DNA from: Leucobacter ruminantium
Lineage (GTDB): Bacteria; Actinomycetota; Actinomycetes; Actinomycetales; Microbacteriaceae
Assembly: GCF_017565705.1 (NCBI RefSeq)
Contig: NZ_JAGDYL010000021.1
Span: forward strand, 1-39,915
Direction of reading: 5' to 3'
Length of the DNA: 39,915 nucleotides
Of this stretch, positions 30,059 to 38,139 are shown in pieces. Numbering within the stretch: position 1 is the stretch's first letter; each line of letters begins with the position of its first letter. Position numbers and translations under genes: made by a program. The notes below the pieces were generated by a model, which did no database searches, was not told the origin of the DNA, and saw only the letters and a program-made list of their open reading frames with translations.

Positions 30059-30889
30059 TTACAGCTCGCGGTCCGCGTAGATCCGCAGCGCGTCGCGCAC
30101 GAAGGTCGCACCTTCGACGCCACCGTAGTTCGCGGCGAAGCGCTCGTCGGCCACGTACATCTCGGCGAGGCCGAGCACGTAGCCGGCGAGGTCTCCGCCT
30201 GCCTCGTGCGCGGGGGTTCCCGGGATGCCGCGCAGCCACTCGACGTGGCGGCGGGCCAGGTCCTGGGCGGCCTCGGACGCGGGATCGGCGCCGTCCTGCG
30301 CGGCCTCGGTCCAGTCGCGGCCCAGCCGCTCGGCGCGCTCGCGCCAGTCGGCCTGACCCTGCTCGCCGAGGCCGCGCCACCAGCCGTCGCTCTTGGCGTA
30401 GGCGTCGGCGCCCCAGCGCTGCTCGACCTCCTCGCGGTACTGCGTGTGGTCGAAACCGTCGAACATGTTCTCGGACATGAGATCCTCCTGTGGGTTCTGC
30501 TCCCCGGGGGCGGCGTGGGCACGACTCGTGCGGTCGAGCGCGGCGATGGTGCGCTCGACCGAGCCGATCTGCGCCTCGATGCGGCTGCGCTCGCGCTGCA
30601 GCAGTTCGAGGTGCGTCGCCAGCACGCGGGCCTCCGCCGCGGCCGGGTGCTCCCCGCCCGCCGCCTGCGCGTCCTGGGCGCGCAGCACCTCGCCGATCGC
30701 GTCGAGCCCGAGCCCGAGCCCGCGCAGCAGCAGCACGCGCTGCAACCGCACGAGCGCGCGGTCGTCGTAGTAGCGGTAGCCGTTGCCGCCTACGCGACTC
30801 GGGCGCACGAGCCCGATGTCGTCGTAGTGGCGCAGGGTGCGCGAGGTGGTCCCCGCCGCCCTGGCGATCTGCTGGATCGAGTACTCCAC
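30059..30889 (-). CDS. TipA-like MerR-family regulator
   Basis: A 276-residue protein. The N-terminal MerR winged helix is IQQIARAAGTTSRTLRHYDDIGLV, followed by a dimerisation coiled coil (about 75-115) and a C-terminal TipAS domain (about 145-270, starting MFDGFDHTQYREEVEQRWG). TipA of Streptomyces binds thiopeptides covalently through a cysteine. This protein contains no cysteine at all, so such capture is excluded and any ligand binding must be non-covalent. An internal ATG at 30478 (Met138) follows AGGAGG by 5 nt and would make a 139-residue ligand-only form, as in TipAS. The promoter at 30931-30961 has the 19-bp spacer expected for autoactivation. Confidence 0.92.
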   Translation of the reverse strand: MEYSIQQIARAAGTTSRTLRHYDDIGLVRPSRVGGNGYRYYDDRALVRLQRVLLLRGLGLGLDAIGEVLRAQDAQAAGGEHPAAAEARVLATHLELLQRERSRIEAQIGSVERTIAALDRTSRAHAAPGEQNPQEDLMSENMFDGFDHTQYREEVEQRWGADAYAKSDGWWRGLGEQGQADWRERAERLGRDWTEAAQDGADPASEAAQDLARRHVEWLRGIPGTPAHEAGGDLAGYVLGLAEMYVADERFAANYGGVEGATFVRDALRIYADREL

Positions 30890-30930
30890 GATTCCCTCCG
30901 GATGGCCGGGACTCTCCCGGCTCGAGACCC

Positions 30931-30961
30931 ACGCTAGAGGTTGACGTTACGTCAAGGTCAA
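30931..30961 (-). promoter_or_regulatory. MerR-type promoter with 19-bp spacer and palindrome
   Basis: On the minus strand TTGACC (30961-30956) and TAGCGT (30936-30931) are separated by exactly 19 bp. The spacer contains TTGACGTTACGTCAA (30941-30955), a perfect palindrome around one base. An over-long spacer with a dyad operator is the hallmark of MerR-activated promoters. Confidence 0.85.
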
Positions 30962-31029
30962 CACGGATCCCTCGCGGGAATCTGCGGCGACTCGGGGTCC
31001 CGAAACGTCCTCCGGGCCCGAAACGCGGG

Positions 31030-31086
31030 CTTCTGCACGAGATGAGGGTGTCTACACGGGTAAAACGGGCACATCTCGTGCAGAAG
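31030..31086. terminator. Intergenic palindrome with 15-bp perfect arms
   Basis: CTTCTGCACGAGATG at 31030-31044 pairs exactly with 31072-31086 across 27 nt. It lies downstream of the decarboxylase stop and upstream of the TipA-like promoter. There is no T-run. Arm length and loop size match the palindrome at 4047-4105. Confidence 0.55.
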
Positions 31087-31121
31087 GGCGCGTCTCGCGA
31101 GCGGAGCGCAGACCAGGATCC

Positions 31122-32522
31122 CTACTCCATGGAGTCGAGGATCGCCGTGAGGTGTTCGAAGGTGGTGCGGGGGTTCACGATCGCGAAGCGCGTGTTCGGG
31201 CGCCCCGCGTGCGAGCTCGGTACGACGAAGGCGCGCTGCTCCTCGAGCAGCTTGGCCGACCAGCGGTCGTAGTCGCCGCGCTCCCAGCCGTCGCGCTCGA
31301 ACACGACGACCGAGAGCTGCGGGTCGCGCACGAGGCGCAGACCGGGGCGGCGCTCGATCTCGGCCGCGATCTGCCTCGCCAGCTCGAGCGAGTGCGTCAC
31401 CGCGTCGCGGTAGGCCGCGACGCCGTAGGTCGCGAGCGAGAACCACATCGGCAGGCCGCGGGGCCGGCGCGTGAGCTGGATGGAGTAGTCGGAGGGTGCC
31501 CAGTCATCGGTCTCCGTCAGCGTGTCGAGGTACTCGGCGTGCTGCGTGTGGGCACGGCGCGCGAGCTCGGGATCGCGGTAGATCAGCGCGCACACGTCGT
31601 AGGGCGCGAACAGCCACTTGTGCGGGTCGACGATCACCGAGTCGGCGCGCTCCACCCCCTCGAAGAACGGCCGCCCGAGCGGCGAGAGCATGGCGGTCAG
31701 GCCGTAGGCGCCGTCGATGTGCAGCCAGAAGTCGAACTCGTCCTTCAGCGCCGCAATGCCCGCGATGTCGTCGACGATGCCGAAGTTCGTGGAGCCGCCG
31801 GTCGCGACCACCGCGAAGACGCGGTCGCCGTGCTCCTCGAGTGCTGCGCGCACGGCGTCGGCGTGCAGCACGCCGTCGTCGCCGCCCGGCACGGCGATCA
31901 CGTCGACGTCCATGACGCGCGCGGCCGACTTGTTCGACGAGTGCGCCTCGGCGCTGCACACCATCGCCCAGCCGCCCTCGGGGTCGCCGAGACCGCGCTC
32001 GCTGCGCGCGGCGCGGGCGCTGTCGCGGGCCGCGACGAGCGCGGAGAGGTTGCCGATGGTGCCGCCCTGCACGAACACGCCGCCCGCACCCTCGGGCAGG
32101 CCGAACTCCGAGGCGAGCCAGTCCAGCACCTCGTTCTCGGCGTGCACGGCGCCCGCGCCCTCCATCCACGAACCGCCGTAGAGCGCGCTCGACGAGACGA
32201 CCAGGTCGAAGGCGATCGCGGCCTTCGACGGCGCCGACGGGATGAACGAGAGGTACTGCGGATGATCGGTCGTGATGCAGGCGGGGGCGAACACGTGCTC
32301 GAAGAGGCCGAGCGCGCGACGGGCGCCGAGCCCCTCCTCGGTGATGGTGGCACCGGCGATGCGCTTGAGCTCGGCTTCGGTGCTCGGGTGGTCGAGCGGC
32401 GTGTCGTCGGCGAGGATGCGTCGGCGCGAATAGTCGAGCACCAGATCCACGATTCCGCGCGTCTCGTCGGTGACCGAGTGCATGCGTGCGGCGGTGTTCG
32501 TCTGCGTCGTGTCGTCTGACAT
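31122..32522 (-). CDS. PLP-dependent group II amino-acid decarboxylase
   Basis: A 466-residue member of the pyridoxal-dependent decarboxylase family (aromatic-L-amino-acid, glutamate or diaminobutyrate decarboxylases). The PLP lysine is near residue 302 in VDPHKWLFAPYD. The aspartate binding the pyridine nitrogen is in WLHIDGAYG. HPQYLSFIPSAP and GVFVQGGTIGNLSAL are the substrate- and phosphate-side motifs, the latter replacing the more usual FTSGGSEAN. ATG at 32522 has AGAAGGAA upstream; the frame extends to 32618 without a better start. It is monocistronic. The precise amino acid cannot be named from the sequence; aromatic or 2,4-diaminobutyrate are the usual options. Confidence 0.88.
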   Translation of the reverse strand: MSDDTTQTNTAARMHSVTDETRGIVDLVLDYSRRRILADDTPLDHPSTEAELKRIAGATITEEGLGARRALGLFEHVFAPACITTDHPQYLSFIPSAPSKAAIAFDLVVSSSALYGGSWMEGAGAVHAENEVLDWLASEFGLPEGAGGVFVQGGTIGNLSALVAARDSARAARSERGLGDPEGGWAMVCSAEAHSSNKSAARVMDVDVIAVPGGDDGVLHADAVRAALEEHGDRVFAVVATGGSTNFGIVDDIAGIAALKDEFDFWLHIDGAYGLTAMLSPLGRPFFEGVERADSVIVDPHKWLFAPYDVCALIYRDPELARRAHTQHAEYLDTLTETDDWAPSDYSIQLTRRPRGLPMWFSLATYGVAAYRDAVTHSLELARQIAAEIERRPGLRLVRDPQLSVVVFERDGWERGDYDRWSAKLLEEQRAFVVPSSHAGRPNTRFAIVNPRTTFEHLTAILDSME

Positions 32523-32664
32523 GGCGTTCCTTCTGATTTCGGTGGCGCGGAGACTCGAGGCCTCCTCGCTGCCAGTGTGCTCGACGCGCACGGCGTTGGC
32601 AACCCGGAACCCGCACATCCTCCCACGAGCGCATCCTCGGCTCGGAGCGCTGCGTCCGCTCCCG

Positions 32665-32688
32665 GCCCCTGAGCCTGTCGAAGGGGGC
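32665..32688. repeat. REP-like CCTGAGCCTGTCGAAGG element
   Basis: A GCCCC/GGGGC-flanked copy of a short sequence that I recognise as a common intergenic repeat in Microbacteriaceae and relatives. It lies between the divergent decarboxylase and TrhO genes. Only one copy occurs in this window, so the repeat status rests on general knowledge. Confidence 0.45.
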
Positions 32689-32701
32689 TCCGTCGCCCGC
32701 G

Positions 32702-32707
32702 TAGCAT
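32702..32707 (+). promoter_or_regulatory. Leaderless -10 box for trhO
   Basis: TAGCAT lies 6 nt before the GTG at 32714 without a Shine-Dalgarno sequence. Confidence 0.6.
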
Positions 32708-32713
32708 GGTCGG

Positions 32714-33661
32714 GTGAGCGACCCCAAGATCCTGCTGTACTACGTGTTCGCCCCGGTCGCCGACCCCGAGGCGGTGCGGCTGTGGCAGCGGGAGCTGTGC
32801 GAATCGCTGGGGCTGCGGGGGCGCATCATCGTGTCGAAGCATGGCATCAACGGCACGGTGGGCGGGGAGCTCGACGCGTGCAAGCGCTATCTCAGACGCA
32901 CCCGCGAGTACGGTCCGTTCGCCGGCCTCGAAGCGAAGTGGAGCGACGGCACCGGTTTCGTCGCGACGCGACCGGAGCTGCTGAAGGGCGTCGACCGCTC
33001 GGTACCCTGGCGGCGCATCGCCGACTTCCCGAAGCTCAGCGTGAAGGCGCGCGACGAGCTCGTGGCGTTCGGCGTCCCCGACGAGCTGCGCGTCGACGAG
33101 AACGGCGTCGTCGGAGGCGGCGAGCACCTCTCCCCCGCGGCGGTGAACGAGCTCGTGGCGGAGCGGGGCGACGAGGTCGTGTTCTTCGACGGCCGCAACG
33201 CGTGGGAGGCCGAGATCGGGCGCTTCAAGAACGCGGTGGTGCCCGATGTCGAGACCACGCACGGCTTCATCGAGCAGATCGAGTCGGGCGTCTTCGACGA
33301 TCTCAAGGGCCGACCCGTGGTGACCTACTGCACGGGCGGCATCCGGTGCGAGATCCTGTCGGCTGCGATGAGGGATCGGGGCTTCGAGGAGGTCTACCAG
33401 ATCGACGGCGGCATCGTGCGCTACGGCGAGGCCTTCGGCAACGACGGTCTGTGGGAGGGATCGCTCGCCGTCTTCGACGGACGCGAGGCGATGGAGTTCG
33501 CCCCGGGGGCCGCGGTGCTTGGTCGCTGCGCGGTGTGCGGCGAGGGATCCTCCCGCCTCGCGAACTGCGCCGACCCCTCGTGCCGCGCGCGCTTCGTGGT
33601 GTGCGACGCGCACGTCGGCGCCCGCTGCGGGGAGTGCAGTGGGCCCTCTCCCGCTGGTTGA
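32714..33661 (+). CDS. trhO: tRNA uridine(34) hydroxylase TrhO (rhodanese-like, YceA family)
   Basis: A 315-residue protein of the TrhO/YbfQ family, which hydroxylates uridine 34 in certain tRNAs on the way to mo5U/cmo5U. The N-terminal acylphosphatase-like domain contains [20 protein letters not shown] and GINGTVGG. The rhodanese domain has the active-site loop CTGGIRCE with the catalytic cysteine near residue 206. The C-terminal region has a cysteine-rich probable zinc site ([25 protein letters not shown]). GTG at 32714 is the start, with TAGCAT 6 nt upstream. Its TGA stop lies inside the REP-like hairpin at 33658-33731. Confidence 0.92.
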   Translation: MSDPKILLYYVFAPVADPEAVRLWQRELCESLGLRGRIIVSKHGINGTVGGELDACKRYLRRTREYGPFAGLEAKWSDGTGFVATRPELLKGVDRSVPWRRIADFPKLSVKARDELVAFGVPDELRVDENGVVGGGEHLSPAAVNELVAERGDEVVFFDGRNAWEAEIGRFKNAVVPDVETTHGFIEQIESGVFDDLKGRPVVTYCTGGIRCEILSAAMRDRGFEEVYQIDGGIVRYGEAFGNDGLWEGSLAVFDGREAMEFAPGAAVLGRCAVCGEGSSRLANCADPSCRARFVVCDAHVGARCGECSGPSPAG

Positions 33662-33731
33662 GCGAGGAGCGCAGCGACGAGTCGAAACCGAATCGCGGGC
33701 CTCGATTTCGACTCGGCTGCGCCTCGCTCAA
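33658..33731. terminator. REP-pair hairpin between trhO and the AlaX-like gene
   Basis: An inverted pair of the TTTCGACTCGCTGCGCTCGCTCAACC-type repeat (shown in part) forms a long stem. Segments 33658-33666/33723-33731, 33669-33675/33716-33722 and 33679-33687/33706-33714 are perfectly complementary. The trhO stop codon lies in its first bases. Placed between convergent genes, it likely terminates both. Confidence 0.75.
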
Positions 33732-33759
33732 TCGGCGGAAGGAGGCTGCACCCGCTCGG

Positions 33760-34683
33760 TCAGCGGGTGGAGGCGGGGCCGGTCGAGGTGCGCATCGTGA
33801 GTTCGACGCCGCCCGTCACGTCGGTGCGCTCGAGCGTCACCTCGATGCCGACGAGCTCTGCGATATCCGAGACGTGCGTTCCGCCGCAGGGGATCTCGAC
33901 TCGCCCCTCGGGCAGTTCGCACACCCAGCTGCGGCGCGCCGAGATGCCGCTCGCCTCGCGTTCGATGCGCACGGCGCCGCCCGCGGCGACCCACTCGGCG
34001 AGCCGCGCGTTCGCGCGGGCCGCGACGCCGGACGGGTCGTCGAGCGCGTCGACTGAGAAGCCCTTGCGCCGCAACGACTTGCCGATGCGGTAGACGTCGA
34101 CCGAGCCGAAGGGCTCGATGCGCGAGCTCTGAATGGCCAGCGCGTCGAAGGCCGGACTGCCGAGCGGGTCCTCGCTCACCGGCTTCGACCATGCGCCTGC
34201 GAGCGCCGCGTCGAGGGCGAGCGCGGCGAGGTGGCAGGCGGTGTGCCCTGCCGAGAGGGCGGCCCGGAGCGAGGGATCCGCCCAGGCCTCGACGGTGTCT
34301 CCCACCGCGGGCGGGGGTCCGTCGACGACGTGCACCACGCAGAAGGTCCAGCCCTCCGTGCCGGTGCGCACCGGCACGTCCTCCCCGACGAACAGCCGAC
34401 CGGCCGACTCGCCGTCCGCCGGCACCGCTCCCATCACGGCGCGACGGATCTCGGCGCTCTCGCCGCCGAAGCGCAGCACGCCGGCGTCCGAGGGCTGATC
34501 GGGCCAGGCCGTGTCGACGGGATGGAAGGCCGTGCGATCGAGCACCACACCGAACTCGCCGTCCGCGAGGGGCACGACGTGCGTGACGACGCCCGTCGAC
34601 GACGTGGCGCCGTCGGGGTAGAGCACCTCGGTGTCGGCCCGCACCGCAGCGGAGCCGAGCTCGGTGCCGGACTGCGGACTCAT
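33760..34683 (-). CDS. AlaX-like alanyl-tRNA editing protein
   Basis: The 307-residue protein resembles the free-standing editing domain of alanyl-tRNA synthetase. Zinc ligands are visible as HTACH (H-x3-H, near residue 147) and CGGTH (C-x3-H, near 266, in EIPCGGTHVSDI). Such proteins hydrolyse Ser-tRNA(Ala) or Gly-tRNA(Ala) made by mischarging. The start ATG at 34683 overlaps the stop of the threonine aldolase-like gene (ATGA), so the two are translationally coupled. It is the last gene of a DUF6421-SDR-aldolase-AlaX run. The coupling to an amino-acid lyase is suggestive of removing a mischarged or unusual amino acid. Confidence 0.88.
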   Translation of the reverse strand: MSPQSGTELGSAAVRADTEVLYPDGATSSTGVVTHVVPLADGEFGVVLDRTAFHPVDTAWPDQPSDAGVLRFGGESAEIRRAVMGAVPADGESAGRLFVGEDVPVRTGTEGWTFCVVHVVDGPPPAVGDTVEAWADPSLRAALSAGHTACHLAALALDAALAGAWSKPVSEDPLGSPAFDALAIQSSRIEPFGSVDVYRIGKSLRRKGFSVDALDDPSGVAARANARLAEWVAAGGAVRIEREASGISARRSWVCELPEGRVEIPCGGTHVSDIAELVGIEVTLERTDVTGGVELTMRTSTGPASTR

Positions 34684-35744
34684 GCGAGCTCCGCGCGCAT
34701 CGCCGCGAGGAAGGCGTCGATGTCGTCCTCGGTCGTGTCGAAGCTGCACACCCAGCGCACCTCGTGCTTCGCCGCGTCCCAGTCGTAGAAGCGGAAGCGC
34801 TCGCGCAGCCGGTCGGCGACGCCCTCGGGCAGCGTCGCGAACACGGCGTTCGCCTCGGTCGGCTGCGTGAAGCCGACACCGGGCAGGGATCCCTCCGCGA
34901 TGCCCGCCTCGACGCCGTCGCGGAGGCGGCGCGCCATGGCGTTCGCGTGCGCGGCGTTGCGCAGGAAGAGGTCGCCGTCGAGCAGCGCGAGCAGCTGCGC
35001 GGAGACGAAGCGCATCTTCGAGGCGAGCTGCATCTGGTTCTTGCGCAGGTAGATGAGGCCGGGCGCGGCGTCCGGGTTCAGCACGACGATCGCCTCGGCG
35101 CCGAGCGCGCCGTTCTTCGTGCCGCCGAACGAGAGCGCGTCGATGCCGACGTCGGTGGTGAACGCGCGCAGCGGCAGCCCCAGCGAGGCGGCGGCGTTCG
35201 ACAGGCGGGCCCCGTCCATGTAGACGCGCATGCCGCGCTCGTGCGCGAAGTCGCAGATCGCCCGCAGCTCGTCGGGCGTGTAGAGGGTGCCGAGCTCGGT
35301 CGACTGGGTGAGATAGACGACGAGCGGCTGCGCACGATGCTCGTCGTTCCAGCCCCACGCCTCGGTCGCGATCAGCTCGGGGGTCAGCTTGCCGTCCGGA
35401 GTCGGCACGGGCAGCAGCTTGATGCCGGCCGACTTCTCGGGCGCGCCCCCCTCATCCACGTGGATGTGCGCGGTCGCGGCGCAGATCACCGCGCCCCACC
35501 GCGGCAGCATGGCCTGCAGGCCGACCACGTTCGCCCCGGTGCCGTTGAAGACCGGCCACACCGTGGATCCCTCGCCGAAGTGGCCCTCGACGACCTCGCC
35601 CAGCCTGGCCGTGTAGTCGTCCTCGCCGTAGGCGATCTGGTGCCCGCCGTTCGCCGTCGCGATCGCCTCGAGCACCTCCGGGTGCACTCCGGAGTAGTTG
35701 TCTGAGGCGAAGCCTCGCAGGGCGACGTCGTGCAGCTGTTCCAT
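34680..35744 (-). CDS. Low-specificity threonine aldolase-like beta-eliminating lyase
   Basis: A 354-residue PLP fold-type I enzyme. ASDNYSGVHPEVLEAI at the N-terminus, HIHVDEGGAPEKSAGIKLL, DGARLSNAAASLG and SFGGTKNGALGAEAIV are threonine aldolase signatures; the PLP lysine is near residue 209. It splits L-threonine, allo-threonine or other beta-hydroxy amino acids into glycine and an aldehyde. ATG at 35744 has GAGG upstream. A 120-nt gap rich in REP-like sequence separates it from the SDR gene. The natural substrate may be a non-standard beta-hydroxy amino acid, given the cluster. Confidence 0.9.
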   Translation of the reverse strand: MEQLHDVALRGFASDNYSGVHPEVLEAIATANGGHQIAYGEDDYTARLGEVVEGHFGEGSTVWPVFNGTGANVVGLQAMLPRWGAVICAATAHIHVDEGGAPEKSAGIKLLPVPTPDGKLTPELIATEAWGWNDEHRAQPLVVYLTQSTELGTLYTPDELRAICDFAHERGMRVYMDGARLSNAAASLGLPLRAFTTDVGIDALSFGGTKNGALGAEAIVVLNPDAAPGLIYLRKNQMQLASKMRFVSAQLLALLDGDLFLRNAAHANAMARRLRDGVEAGIAEGSLPGVGFTQPTEANAVFATLPEGVADRLRERFRFYDWDAAKHEVRWVCSFDTTEDDIDAFLAAMRAELA

Positions 35745-35774
35745 TCGGGTCCTCGGTGTCGTTCGGGTGGGGGT

Positions 35775-35875
35775 TGGTTTCGACTGGTTTCGACTCGCTT
35801 CGCTCGCTCAACCCAAGGCTCGCTCAACCCAAGGCTCGCCGGGCCGGCGGGAAGCCTCGCTCGCTCAACCGGCGG
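35775..35875. repeat. Cluster of REP-like TTTCGACTCGCT...GCTCAACC units
   Basis: The gap between the aldolase start and the SDR stop holds a TTTCGACT doublet (35778-35795) and three copies of a GCTCGCTCAACC-type half (about 35801-35873). The last contributes the SDR stop codon. Related copies are at 4124-4155 and 33658-33731. Confidence 0.65.
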
Positions 35876-36548
35876 CGAGGGATCCCGTCACGTCGACGAT
35901 CGTGTCGTTGACCGCGCCGGCTTCCGCACCCCACAGGTCGATGTAGGCGTCGGCGACGCGCTCCTCGAGCCCGGCCAGCGCCTTCACCCTGAAGACTACC
36001 GCGGCCGCCCTGAGCGGCTCGCCGCGATCCCTCGCGTCCTTCGCGAAACCCTGCGCGACGGCCCGCGTCCAGGCCTCGCTCGCCGCCTTCACCGCAGCGT
36101 AGTTCGCGCCGCCCGCGAGCGGGCGCGCGACGGCCGTCGACGACACGATCGCCACGCGCGCGGCCGCGGAGGCCCGCAGCCCCGCATCGAAGGCCCGGGT
36201 CACGTTGCGCAGGGCCGTGAACGAGTTCTCGAGGAAGCGGTAGTCGGCCTCGGTCTGCCCGGCGAGGCCGCCCCCGCCGCGCCAGCCGCCCACGAGGTGC
36301 AGCAGCCCGTCGACCGCGACGCCCTCCTCGCGCAGACGCTCGGCGAGCGCGAAGACGGCGGCCTCGTCGGCGAGGTCGGCGACGGCGGTGCGAGCGCCCG
36401 CCGTCGAGAGCAGTTCGAGCTTCTCCGGGCTGCGCCCGACCGCGATCACGCCGGCGCCCGAGGCGATCAGCGCCCGGGACGCGACCAGGCCGGAGGTGCT
36501 GGTCGCACCCGCGACCAGCACCGTCCGGTCTCTGAGGTCGCCGGTCAC
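35865..36548 (-). CDS. SDR-family oxidoreductase
   Basis: A 227-residue short-chain dehydrogenase-like protein. The dinucleotide motif is unusual, AGATSTSGLV instead of TGxxxGIG. The catalytic Ser (VSSTA), Tyr and Lys (NYAAVKAA) are kept. A glycine-rich insert HLVGGWRGGGG takes the place of NNAG. GTG at 36548 directly follows the stop of the DUF6421 gene, so the two genes are coupled. The TGA stop lies in a REP-like repeat, giving a C-terminal Ala-Gly. The substrate is unknown. The altered motif suggests a specialised subfamily that may work with the DUF6421 protein. Confidence 0.85.
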   Translation of the reverse strand: MTGDLRDRTVLVAGATSTSGLVASRALIASGAGVIAVGRSPEKLELLSTAGARTAVADLADEAAVFALAERLREEGVAVDGLLHLVGGWRGGGGLAGQTEADYRFLENSFTALRNVTRAFDAGLRASAAARVAIVSSTAVARPLAGGANYAAVKAASEAWTRAVAQGFAKDARDRGEPLRAAAVVFRVKALAGLEERVADAYIDLWGAEAGAVNDTIVDVTGSLAAG

Positions 36549-37979
36549 TCAGACATCCGTTCCGCGGATGCCCGTCGTCGATTCGATGACGGGCTTCATC
36601 TTCTTGTCGAGCGCCTCGAAGAACATCGACAGCGGGAACTCGTCGTCCATCACGAGGTCGGTGTAGCCCTTCGGCGGCCCGGCGAGCACCTCGCGCGGCA
36701 GGCCCTCGGCCCACACCGAGGCGGGGTTCGGCGTGACGACGCTCGAGACGAGCTCGTACGCCTTCAGCCAGTGCACGGTCTTGGGCCGGTCGATCGACTC
36801 CCAGTAGAGGTCGTCGATCGCGTCGCCGAGCTCGACGACGGCGTCGGCGACGCGGTCCCAGTCGAAGCTCAACTCGACGTCGCGCCACTCGAGCACGTGC
36901 TTCTTGTGCAGCCACGCGAAGAGCAGCTGGCCGCCCAGGCCGTCGTAGTTGCGCACCCGCGAGCCGGTGATGGCGAAGCGGAAGATGCGGTCGAAGATGA
37001 CGGCGTACTGCACGAGGCCCGCGTGCTTGCGGGTCTGCTGCTCCACCTCGTTCAGCTCGTCGCCCGCCGCGACGCGAGCGTCGAGGGCGCGCTGGATCTT
37101 CACCGATTCCCGGAAGGCTGTGAGGTCGCAGCGCAGCTCTTCCAGGGAATAGAGGAAGAACGGCATGCGCTGCTTGATCATGAAGGGATCGAAGGGCAGG
37201 TCCCCGCGCATGTGCGTGCGGTCGTGGATGATGTCCCACATCACGAAGGTCTTCTCGGCGAGGTCCTGGTCCTGGAGCATCTCGGCCGCGTCATCGGGCA
37301 GCACGAGCTTCGTGATGTCGGCTGCGGCCGCGGTCACCCGGCGGTAACGGGCGGCCTCGCGATCCTGGAAGATCGCGCCCCAGGTGAAGCGAGGGATCTC
37401 GCGCATCGCGACCGTCTCGGGGAAGAGCACGGCGGAGTTCGTGTCGTATCCGGGCGTGAAGTCGATGAGTCGCAGCGAGACGAAGAGCTTGTTGCCGTAG
37501 TCGCCCGCCTCGAGCTCGGCGATGAACTCCGGCCAGATCGTCTCGACGAGCACGGCCTCGACGAAGCGGTTCGACGAGCCGTTCTGCGTGTACATCGGGA
37601 AGACGACCAGGTGGCGGATGCCATCGACGCGGTGCTGCTGGGGCTGGAACTCGACCAGGGAGTCGAGGAAGTCGGGCTCGGCGAAGTCGCTCGCCGCCCA
37701 GCGCGCGAAGTCGCGCGGCAGCGCCTCGAGGTAGGCAGCGTCGTGCGGGAAGAGCGGGGCGAGCGCCTCGATGGAGGCGACGATCGTGTCGACGAGCTCG
37801 CGGGCCTCTGCGTGATCGGCCGCCTCGGGGATCGAGCCGTCCTTGGCCTGCAGAGCCTGGATGGCGGTGGCGGCCTGCTTCAGGCGCAGCCAGGCGCCGC
37901 TGGTCTCGACCGCGCGCACGTCCTCCAGGACCTCGGGTTCTCCGATGACGGTCGGTGCGTGCTGCACTGAAGTGGACAT
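36549..37979 (-). CDS. DUF6421-family protein
   Basis: The 476-residue soluble protein belongs, as far as I can recognise, to DUF6421, an actinobacterial family without assigned function. Notable is WDIIHDRTHMRGDLPFDPF near residue 250 followed by EELRCDLTAF near 280. The HDRTH and EEL residues could form an H-x3-H plus E metal site. It is mostly helical with aromatic-rich segments and no signal peptide. It leads the operon with SDR, aldolase and AlaX genes, and has GGAGG 5 nt before the ATG. An AT-rich palindrome separates it from the divergent Lrp-type regulator. The metal-site idea is inference. Confidence 0.8.
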   Translation of the reverse strand: MSTSVQHAPTVIGEPEVLEDVRAVETSGAWLRLKQAATAIQALQAKDGSIPEAADHAEARELVDTIVASIEALAPLFPHDAAYLEALPRDFARWAASDFAEPDFLDSLVEFQPQQHRVDGIRHLVVFPMYTQNGSSNRFVEAVLVETIWPEFIAELEAGDYGNKLFVSLRLIDFTPGYDTNSAVLFPETVAMREIPRFTWGAIFQDREAARYRRVTAAAADITKLVLPDDAAEMLQDQDLAEKTFVMWDIIHDRTHMRGDLPFDPFMIKQRMPFFLYSLEELRCDLTAFRESVKIQRALDARVAAGDELNEVEQQTRKHAGLVQYAVIFDRIFRFAITGSRVRNYDGLGGQLLFAWLHKKHVLEWRDVELSFDWDRVADAVVELGDAIDDLYWESIDRPKTVHWLKAYELVSSVVTPNPASVWAEGLPREVLAGPPKGYTDLVMDDEFPLSMFFEALDKKMKPVIESTTGIRGTDV

Positions 37980-38005
37980 GGAAACCTCCGATCAAGGTGT
38001 CGTGC

Positions 38006-38047
38006 GTAAATTTTCCGGCATTATTCAATGCTTACGGGAATTTTTAC
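38006..38047. promoter_or_regulatory. AT-rich imperfect palindrome, candidate Lrp operator
   Basis: Left arm 38006-38022 and right arm 38027-38047 mirror each other (GTAAA...CCGGCATT against AATGCTTACGG...TTTTTAC), with a 3-4 nt offset in one arm. It is the most AT-rich stretch in the host part of the window and lies between the divergent DUF6421 and Lrp/AsnC genes. Position and form suit Lrp-type dimers and probably overlap the DUF6421 promoter. Confidence 0.6.
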
Positions 38048-38126
38048 ACAGTGGGAGGGTGGTGTCAACGCATACGATCTCCCCAGCATGCTGGCGCGCA
38101 CGTGAACCTCACGGCCCGTCGGCTGC

Positions 38127-38132
38127 TAGCCT
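38127..38132 (+). promoter_or_regulatory. Leaderless -10 box for the Lrp/AsnC gene
   Basis: TAGCCT lies 7 nt before the ATG at 38140, identical to the arrangement at 1460-1473. Confidence 0.6.
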
Positions 38133-38139
38133 TCACCCC

